DNA of 47,007 nucleotides from IMG/VR virus record IMGVR_UViG_3300022745_000049, positions 1 through 47,007 of that record. One strand, 5' to 3'. Every line of letters starts with the position of its first letter. Within the stretch, counting starts at the first letter, position 1. Position numbers and translations under genes: made by a program. The stretch is from a virus. The notes under the pieces are model-generated. The model ran no database searches. It had not been told where the DNA came from and saw nothing but the letters and a program-made list of their open reading frames with translations. Positions 42,591-47,007 of the stretch are shown here, one piece after another.

Positions 42591-42886
42591 TTGTTTTGTG
42601 TTTGTTTATTGGATGTACTCCAGTTGCTCACACAGAATCTCGTTCACCACAGTGGAAAGAAGTTCGATCAGAATACATTCAAGCACACCCAGAGTGTGAG
42701 ATATGTTCAAGTAAAGATGCACTCAATGTACATCATATCTATCCATACCATCTCTTCCCAGAAAAGGAGCTGGACGTGGGTAACTTGATTACGTTGTGTC
42801 GTCGTTGTCACTTTGTTTATGGTCACAAGAAAAACTGGAATGACTATGATCCTAATGTAAGAAGATACGTTAGGAAGAAGATTTAA
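42575..42886 (+). CDS. HNH endonuclease with lipoprotein-like N-terminus, 103 aa
   Basis: The nuclease core is clear: structural Cys C41-x2-C44 and C75-x2-C78, active-site NVHHIYPYHL with the HH pair at 53-54, ELDVGNLITLCRRCH with N70, and H84. Oddly, it begins with a hydrophobic signal-like segment, KLLIVLCLFIGCTPVA, with a lipobox-like Cys at position 14. An exported HNH nuclease would be unusual. The overlap of 16 bases with the previous gene fixes the start region. It could be a virion-linked or homing nuclease. Confidence 0.82.
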   Translation: MEKLLIVLCLFIGCTPVAHTESRSPQWKEVRSEYIQAHPECEICSSKDALNVHHIYPYHLFPEKELDVGNLITLCRRCHFVYGHKKNWNDYDPNVRRYVRKKI

Positions 42887-42904
42887 TATCATGATATGAT
42901 AATG

Positions 42905-43037
42905 AGTCGCTCGTTTCCCGCATTGTACCTATAGGGCGTCCAATGTATCGAAACTAGAGTGAAAGCTAGTCTAAAGCGATGCCGAGGGCCTTAAATCACG
43001 AATTCGCGGCTAGTTTCACTACTACCTAGGGGGCGAC
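42905..43037 (+). ncRNA. Candidate structured RNA downstream of the HNH gene
   Basis: About 130 bases of non-coding sequence with many complementary arms: GTCGC (42906-42910) with GCGAC (43033-43037), CATTG (42921-42925) with CAATG (42941-42945), and GAAACTAG (42950-42957) with CTAGTTTC (43010-43017). The last right arm can instead pair as AGTGAAAGCTAG/CTAGTTTCACT (11 pairs, one bulge), and ACTAG/CTAGT forms a local alternative. Mutually exclusive stems suggest a switch or compact fold. It does not match group I intron, hammerhead or tmRNA cores that I know. Confidence 0.4.
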
Positions 43038-43155
43038 CTTAGTATATTATTATGATATTAAACGGGAAAATCCAAAAGTGATATACACTTGCTCGCAAAT
43101 GAAAATTATACTTTTATGATAGTAAAAATCTTTAAATAATCCTCGAAATAGCACT

Positions 43156-43210
43156 ACACTTTGACGGTTTAAACCGTATTATTATAGTGTAAGTCGTTTC
43201 GCAGTCGTTT
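43156..43210 (+). promoter_or_regulatory. Large palindrome with direct repeats
   Basis: A perfect 14-base palindrome ACGGTTTAAACCGT (43164-43177) is flanked by ACACT (43156-43160) and AGTGT (43186-43190). Two direct copies of AGTCGTTT (43192-43199, 43203-43210) follow, then a TATCA-N5-TGATA dyad (43213-43227). The whole looks like an operator cluster or origin element. Confidence 0.5.
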
Positions 43211-43229
43211 ACTATCATATGGTGATATC

Positions 43230-43427
43230 TTGGCTAATCTCGATAGTCTCAATTTTGTTTCGTCAACAGTAGTTGCTTCCAATGTTCATCGTGCAATTGT
43301 TTCGTGCATCAATGAAGATACTTTCGAAGTCGTTTTGCTTTCAGACAATCCTACGTCTAAAATCGTAGACGGTGACTCACTCAATGATTTTCTTTCCAGG
43401 CTTTCTTGCCGGATTGATTACGAATAA
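43230..43427 (+). CDS. Possible small protein, 65 aa
   Basis: The frame starts at a TTG with a weak GGTGA upstream and reads ANLDSLNFVSSTVVASNVHR, ending FLSRLSCRIDYE. Composition is protein-like and it directly follows the palindrome/dyad cluster, but the weak start keeps it uncertain. Confidence 0.35.
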   Translation: MANLDSLNFVSSTVVASNVHRAIVSCINEDTFEVVLLSDNPTSKIVDGDSLNDFLSRLSCRIDYE

Positions 43428-43462
43428 CATTCGTATCTGACTATTCCAATAATCGTACTGAC

Positions 43463-43565
43463 AAAAAAACCCAGAAAAACCGTTGTACACGGACACCCCC
43501 AGACAAAAAAACCCAGATTTTCATAGTACACGGTTTCCTGGAAAAAAACCCAGAAAAAAACCCAG
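43463..43565 (+). repeat. Four copies of AAAAAAACCCAG
   Basis: The exact 12-mer AAAAAAACCCAG occurs at 43463, 43505, 43542 and 43554. Between copies are two GTACACGG blocks and one ACACCCCCAG. The CCCAG core is the same as in the window-wide dispersed motif. Open frames run through on both strands, but neither has a credible start or ribosome binding site. Confidence 0.7.
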
Positions 43566-43649
43566 ACATAGGTATATACGTGGACACCTGGTAGTCGAGG
43601 ATCGAACCAAACTGGACAAAGTTGTACGATTTGGAAATTCTGACAAGCT

Positions 43650-43775
43650 GTCATTTTTTGACAGTTCGTCAATTTTTGACACCGAGTCAAATTTTGACAA
43701 GCCGTCATTTTCTGACAACGAGTCATTTTCTGACAGTTCGTCAAATTTTTACTTTCCGTCAATTTTGAAATTTCA
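43650..43775 (+). repeat. Tandem array of seven 18-bp dyad units
   Basis: Consecutive 18-base units start at 43650, 43668, 43686, 43704, 43722, 43740 and 43758. The first five follow GTCANTTTYTGACANNNN, each containing the small palindrome TGTCA/TGACA-like; the last two are decayed. The regular phase places identical sites about 1.7 helical turns apart. It ends eight bases before a sigma-54-like promoter, so it may bind an activator or repressor cooperatively; an iteron function is the alternative. Confidence 0.85.
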
Positions 43776-43782
43776 TCAGGTT

Positions 43783-43797
43783 TGGCACGGAAAATGC
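43783..43797 (+). promoter_or_regulatory. Sigma-54-like (-24/-12) promoter
   Basis: TGGCACG-GAAA-ATGC matches the consensus TGGCACG-N4-TTGC at all but one base, with exact -24 GG to -12 GC spacing. Transcription would start near 43809 and lead into the genes at 44126 and 44545. Sigma-54 promoters need an enhancer-binding activator, and the tandem array immediately upstream could be its site, although activator sites usually lie farther away. Confidence 0.45.
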
Positions 43798-43809
43798 GAA
43801 CACGCGGTT

Positions 43810-44125
43810 CCTATTATTGTCGTGGGAGACTGACGAAATTTGACTCGCTCAACAGTCGATTTTCAAGTTAGGGTTAGACTTCTGCCCATAGCCTAGCGAT
43901 AGTGGCGGTTTAGCTTCCCATATTGCCTAACGGTTTTGTAATGATGCAAATACTAACTGTCCAACTAGGAAAGTCGAAAACTTTCCAAATAACGTAACTC
44001 CTTATCCTACCTAGACTTACGAACAATCTTCGAAAACTCCCTCTAGTTTTTATTTTGTTCGTGCCGATGATGGTTGTGTCGAACACGACATCAGACGAAA
44101 ACGTTCCTTTAACCGAGTTAGAAAA
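43810..44125 (+). other. Long leader region without a clear gene
   Basis: About 300 bases between the promoter-like site and the next gene. I see TTGACTCG-type sequences near its start and AT-rich runs, but no convincing gene on either strand apart from a possible 20-codon frame at the end. A possible untranslated leader. Confidence 0.4.
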
Positions 44126-44129
44126 ATGA
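44067..44129 (+). CDS. Possible leader peptide, 20 aa
   Basis: MMVVSNTTSDENVPLTELEK ends in a TGA that overlaps the ATG at 44126, as expected for a translationally coupled leader peptide. There is no strong ribosome binding site. Confidence 0.25.
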   Translation: MMVVSNTTSDENVPLTELEK

Positions 44130-44593
44130 TTACACGAAACAACGTCGAGCGAATCACGCGAATTGGAGCAAAAGCAGCAAAACGGAAGTTTGATTACATT
44201 GAAGTTTTGCAAGTATGCTTGCAAACATATGACAATCCACGTTCTGCTTTTGCTCAGTCGATCTATTTGTCGCATGTCGAATTCTTGCGAAACAAAATTC
44301 GATCCTATGATCGATGGATTCTATGGAGCGTAAATAAGATGGTGCAAGTGTACGAAACATCAGCCCAATTGCGAAAAATGAGGTATGGTAACAACGGAAC
44401 GATAGACCTTCACCCCAGAATGCAATGGCTCAACGATGGTTCGATTCCGTCGGCATTCTCTGCCATAACAGTTATGGCGATTATTTCCGGCTCTTGTGTT
44501 GACATATCACAAGAGTCTAACCCTTTCTCAATGGAGAATTTACTATGTCAAAGTATGCAAACCCAGTGGCATCCAACTATGCTCTTAACGTAG
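44126..44593 (+). CDS. Hypothetical protein, 155 aa
   Basis: Unrecognised; basic helical N-terminus (NNVERITRIGAKAAKRKFDY) and EFLRNKIRSYDRWILWSVNK in the centre. The C-terminal 50 residues overlap operator-like palindromes and the start of the next gene, so the real protein may be structured only up to about residue 110. Confidence 0.55.
   Translation: MITRNNVERITRIGAKAAKRKFDYIEVLQVCLQTYDNPRSAFAQSIYLSHVEFLRNKIRSYDRWILWSVNKMVQVYETSAQLRKMRYGNNGTIDLHPRMQWLNDGSIPSAFSAITVMAIISGSCVDISQESNPFSMENLLCQSMQTQWHPTMLLT
44462..44515 (+). promoter_or_regulatory. Two operator-like palindromes before the ParB-fold-like gene
   Basis: GCCATAAC-A-GTTATGGC (44462-44478) is a perfect 8-1-8 palindrome. CTCTTGTG-N9-CACAAGAG (44491-44515) is a perfect 8-base inverted repeat whose spacer contains TTGACAT. 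Both lie 30-83 bases upstream of the ATG at 44545 and could serve autoregulation by its product. Confidence 0.5.
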
Positions 44594-46032
44594 CCAATGT
44601 TGATGAAATTTTGGCGATTTTCGACAGTGTTAAGGCTAACACTGTGGAGCAGGTTCGAAGCGACGAATTGACAGCCGAACAAGTTGCAATTCTCAACGCT
44701 GGAATTGTCGGCAATACATTTGCGGCTCTTGTTCCCGCAACAGCTGACAATATTCGAACACTTCTCGGTTTGCGAGAAGCAAAATCGGATGAACTCCCCG
44801 ATTGGACGATTGGAGAGAAAGGTTACATCTTCGAACGTAACCGCAAGAATCGACCCAAAACGCTTTCCCGCATCATGCCCGCAACGAAACTCGGAACGTA
44901 TTCGAACCAGATGGTTCGGGGCTTGTGGGGCAGTTTGGCGGGTGTTCTGCTCTACACTGATGAAGCAAGCATTGCGAGTGCTCAACATACGTTATGCGGC
45001 GGATTGGTCAAAACTCACCTTGACCCCGAAAACAAGTCGAATTTGCATTTCCTTATCGTTGTGGGACTACCGCCACAGTTTGCGGATTGGTCTGATAAGG
45101 GACGTTCTAGAAACGTGGTGCAAGATTCCTTCCGAGATGAAAGATTGTTTGAAGAGTCTGTTTTTGTTGGTGTTCAACCAGTTCGAACCGCACCAAAAGA
45201 GCGAACAAAAGAGCGTACTGGATTGTTGGCATTGTCCAAGAAAATTGCAGAGTGTTGCTTGAACCGCTTCGAAGGGAAGGATATTCCCGAAACAGGTGGT
45301 AAACGTACATGGGGTGAAGAGTCGGCATTCTATGCCCGGTTTGCTCCTCGAAATTGGGTCGCATCCATTGAAGTACCCTCGAAGGATAACCCCGAAACTT
45401 CCGAGATACAATCGATTGACAAGAGCGACCCTGCAATTGAGTCACTGGCTCTCACTCTGTGGGAAGCTGGTAAGAGTAGTTCGGGAAAAATGGAGCGAGA
45501 CTGGCTAACCTATTTCTCCCCCAGTGTGGTCGCCTCTGCTCTGGTACTTGCAAGCAATGACGAAACACGAATATCCGCATTGTCGCAATGCGAGAAACTT
45601 CCTGATGAAACCGTCGAGGAATTCGTAACACGTTCGCAAGAATTGAGGCTGTCGGCTCTTGCTCCAGATTCGTCACTTGTCATCGATTGGGAATTGGTTT
45701 CGACCGTTGTGGGAATGCTCACAAATTCGACTGACAAGGCTGGACCATTGCAAGCCGTGTTTGCTGATCTATCGGAAAGAATGAAGAAGGACAAGCAGGC
45801 GAGCGACAAGAGTAAGTACCTTTATTCTCCGTTGTCTGTTGGTTCGATGTCGGCTTGTGTTCAACTCATTAAGAACATTCGTTCCGGCGACCTCACTTCA
45901 TCAGTTTGGACGAAGTACAAGGAAACCGGAAAGGGCGATGACAAAGAAGTATCGCCGGTCTATCGATGTTTCGGCGGAGTTGACGTAGGGTATATCCAAA
46001 CTACTCGCAAGGGTAAAAAATCTGACGAATAG
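44545..46032 (+). CDS. ParB-fold-like (DGQHR-type) DNA-binding protein candidate, 495 aa
   Basis: Residues about 120-200 show the order of ParB/Srx-like phage proteins: NQMVRGLWGSLAGVLLYTDE, then ASIASAQHTLCGGLVKT where DGQHRL is usual, then FLIVVGLPPQFADWSDKGRS followed by RNVVQDSFRDE. Relatives bind DNA or nucleotides; here several consensus residues differ, so the call rests on layout. The C-terminal 280 residues are helical and unrecognised. ATGGAGAATTTACT gives a good ribosome binding site. A terminator follows. It may be a partition-like or regulatory protein, or a nuclease-related factor. Confidence 0.5.
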   Translation: MSKYANPVASNYALNVANVDEILAIFDSVKANTVEQVRSDELTAEQVAILNAGIVGNTFAALVPATADNIRTLLGLREAKSDELPDWTIGEKGYIFERNRKNRPKTLSRIMPATKLGTYSNQMVRGLWGSLAGVLLYTDEASIASAQHTLCGGLVKTHLDPENKSNLHFLIVVGLPPQFADWSDKGRSRNVVQDSFRDERLFEESVFVGVQPVRTAPKERTKERTGLLALSKKIAECCLNRFEGKDIPETGGKRTWGEESAFYARFAPRNWVASIEVPSKDNPETSEIQSIDKSDPAIESLALTLWEAGKSSSGKMERDWLTYFSPSVVASALVLASNDETRISALSQCEKLPDETVEEFVTRSQELRLSALAPDSSLVIDWELVSTVVGMLTNSTDKAGPLQAVFADLSERMKKDKQASDKSKYLYSPLSVGSMSACVQLIKNIRSGDLTSSVWTKYKETGKGDDKEVSPVYRCFGGVDVGYIQTTRKGKKSDE

Positions 46033-46046
46033 TTGAAACCGTTTTT

Positions 46047-46080
46047 AACCCCTCTAGGATTGTTTCTAGAGGGGTTTCTT
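46047..46080 (+). terminator. Rho-independent terminator
   Basis: AACCCCTCTAG (46047-46057) pairs perfectly with CTAGAGGGGTT (46066-46076), followed by TTCTTTGTTT. It ends the ParB-fold-like gene's transcript. Confidence 0.92.
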
Positions 46081-46114
46081 TGTTTCGTTGTGTAGTTTCA
46101 TAGGATCATAGAAA

Positions 46115-46546
46115 ATGACGTTAAAATTCAATTTTGAAGGTTTGGATTATCTTGGCATCGCTCGCCATAGTTCCGATATTCCGAAAGAGCACAAATTTGG
46201 AATCGTAACTTGTGAAGATACCTTGGAAGTGTGGAGAGCCGAACGAGGTTACGAAAACAGTTTACTTCAATTGTGTCGAAACAGGTTTGAAACCGAATTC
46301 GATATCACTTGGATCGAACCATCGATTGGCGATACTATCGACGGGATAGACTTCGAGACGAAAACCTCACTAACTAGACTGATGCAAGAATTAGCTTACC
46401 ATTGTGAGGATCTTGCATTCAAACTCGCAATTGCATCGACCAATTTCCAAGGAAATAAGGTAGCTTGGTTACACTTCCAAACTGCTATAAACTATCTTAG
46501 ACTCGCCGATAATGCTTTCTCACTATCGTCTGAGAGTCTAAGTTAA
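46115..46546 (+). CDS. Hypothetical protein, 143 aa
   Basis: Unrecognised; an N-terminal beta-like part (TLKFNFEGLDYLGIARHSSD) and a C-terminal helix bundle (LTRLMQELAYHCEDLAFKLA). TAGGATCATAGAAA provides a weak ribosome binding site. A terminator follows at 46566. Confidence 0.6.
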   Translation: MTLKFNFEGLDYLGIARHSSDIPKEHKFGIVTCEDTLEVWRAERGYENSLLQLCRNRFETEFDITWIEPSIGDTIDGIDFETKTSLTRLMQELAYHCEDLAFKLAIASTNFQGNKVAWLHFQTAINYLRLADNAFSLSSESLS

Positions 46547-46565
46547 CATATCATCTTACAAATAT

Positions 46566-46601
46566 GATCCTCAGTCTAACATTGTTAGACTGGGGATTTT
46601 C
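46566..46601 (+). terminator. Rho-independent terminator
   Basis: A 14-base stem (ATCCTCAGTCTAAC with GTTAGACTGGGGAT, one G-U pair) with loop ATT runs into TTTTC. Confidence 0.88.
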
Positions 46602-46850
46602 TCATTATTAGACTATTAGTTTTTCTAATGCTAGTCTATCTTAACATTAGCCTACATTCTAGTAGGTTATCTTATCATCAGTCTAGATTCTAATAGATTG
46701 TCTAATCGACCCTCCCCAGAATTAGGTGTGCTAATGTAGTTGCATCAGTATGTCTAATGCTAGATCAGTAGTCTGTCTAATAGTGTGTTCTGAGCATTAA
46801 TTATAGTTATGATAAGATGTACTAATGATGCCATTCTAGCATTAGATAAA
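46602..46850 (+). repeat. Iteron-like region of TCTAATGCTAG repeats
   Basis: Non-coding. TCTAATGCTAG occurs exactly at 46624-46634 and 46753-46763 and inverted at 46836-46846, with many shorter TCTAAT, CTAATG and CTAG relatives in between. A CCCCAG motif lies at 46714. An origin, partition or packaging region is possible. Confidence 0.65.
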
Positions 46851-46906
46851 CTACTTCAGCAATCCGATTGCAGTTAGACTGCAATTCGTGTGTAATTGCA
46901 ATTCTA

Positions 46907-46957
46907 TTGCAAGAGAAAATTGTTTGCAAGAGAAAATTTATTGCAAGAGCATAGAGT
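46907..46957 (+). repeat. Three 17-bp direct repeats (TTGCAAGAG)
   Basis: TTGCAAGAG begins at 46907, 46924 and 46941, exactly 17 bases apart. The first two copies share AAAATT after it; the third diverges. The inverted half TTGCAATT lies just upstream. Together with the preceding iteron-like region they form a 0.4 kb gene-free end of the window. Confidence 0.75.
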
Positions 46958-47007
46958 GTGCAACTGCACAAAAAATAGGTTCTTGGTGGCCGAAAAGGCA
47001 GGTGGCA

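Larger units (their letters stand above)
1332..46719 (+). repeat. Dispersed, strand-biased CCCCAG motif family
   Basis: By hand I find CCCCAG on the + strand at 1332, 2691, 4089, 4721, 5752, 7101, 9126, 10273, 11272, 15000, 17087, 17950, 18875, 19535, 20275, 21561, 23528, 23549, 24344, 26332, 28828, 29497, 31616, 32425, 33962, 38827, 40124, 40856, 43497, 44413, 45519 and 46714. Most follow T or C runs, and many continue GAAG, GGAA or GAAA. The complement CTGGGG appears at about five places only. CCCAG variants at 22028, 28240, 30483, 37280, 38255, 39421, 41961 and 42757 seem to belong as well. Confidence 0.75.

Noticed and set aside
42905-43037. Group I intron, hammerhead ribozyme or tmRNA
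   Set aside because: The conserved cores (P7/P3 elements, CUGAUGA-GAAA, tmRNA acceptor) are not visible, and neighbouring genes are not split.
43418-43762. Reverse-strand open frame with hexapeptide repeats (CQKMTR-like) across the 18-bp array
   Set aside because: Repeats of 18 bases keep any frame open; the start is a TTG without ribosome binding site, and all firm genes are on the + strand.
43650-43775. CRISPR array
   Set aside because: Units are directly adjacent with no spacers, and no cas gene is present apart from a Cas4-like nuclease fold typical of phage recombination.
43483-43833. Plus-strand open frame with FDSSS-like repeats across the same array
   Set aside because: Starts at TTG without a ribosome binding site and is a by-product of the repeat unit; it also runs through the sigma-54-like site.
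1332-46719. CCCCAG motif as eukaryote-like 3' splice sites (pyrimidine tract plus CAG)
   Set aside because: The resemblance is real but the genes read through uninterrupted, and no partner 5' sites or introns are seen.

Overview
The window is 47 kb of a tailed double-stranded DNA phage. Every gene I can support lies on the + strand, most start codons overlap or abut the previous stop, and the usual phage modules follow each other: replication and nucleotide metabolism (about 0.4-20.1 kb), terminase (20.1-22.3 kb), head and tail morphogenesis (27.4-41.4 kb), then non-coding and regulatory DNA with a few further genes (42.9-47.0 kb). A 1191-residue tape-measure protein with no visible sheath gene suggests a siphovirus with a long non-contractile tail. 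I see no integrase, no small terminase subunit and no recognisable peptidoglycan-degrading endolysin. A Planctomycetes host is my inference. It rests on the style of a secreted PKD-like protein (24007), a secreted CAP-domain protein (8867), a Cys-rich C-terminal domain (41361) and a sigma-54-like promoter; nothing here proves it.

0.16-8.7 kb: UvrD-type helicase, ATP-dependent DNA ligase, papain-like cysteine peptidase, a VSR/DUF559-like nuclease, an HTH-like protein that overlaps a family-4-like uracil-DNA glycosylase, a Cas4/RecB-like nuclease, a MazG-like pyrophosphohydrolase, a Sak4-like ATPase and a partner that is probably a single-strand-binding protein, closed by a terminator. 8.8-15.9 kb: secreted CAP protein, a tRNA-like gene without an anticodon arm, then more than 20 tiny, heavily overlapping genes including DUF4406, ThyX, two small HTH proteins, DUF5664 and several zinc-binding peptides. 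15.9-22.3 kb: family A DNA polymerase, primase-helicase and terminase large subunit, ending in a strong intrinsic terminator.

22.4-27.5 kb is an accessory block between terminase and portal. It holds a subtilisin-like protease without a signal peptide, two small beta-rich proteins, a protein with a hydrophobic C-terminus, a PKD-like secreted protein, a Gly-rich probable fibre protein and a PAS-domain membrane protein. 27.5-42.6 kb: portal, a fused prohead protease and major capsid protein, DUF2190 decoration protein, neck genes, tail tube, tail-assembly chaperones with a -1 frameshift signal, tape measure, four distal tail genes and a glycosyltransferase-like protein.

42.6-47.0 kb: an HNH nuclease with a lipoprotein-like leader, then 1.2 kb of mostly non-coding DNA holding a candidate structured RNA, a large palindrome, A7CCCAG repeats and an 18-bp tandem dyad array next to a sigma-54-like promoter. 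After it come a ParB-fold-like gene with two operator-like palindromes, a last small gene and a 0.45 kb repeat-rich end.

The most unusual signal runs through the whole window. The hexamer CCCCAG, usually within a pyrimidine-rich CTCCCCAGAAG-like context, occurs about once per 1.5 kb on the + strand (about 31 copies by hand, against about 5 for the complement). It sits inside genes, in different reading frames, and is often flanked by complementary arms that form small hairpins. I know of no described element that matches it.
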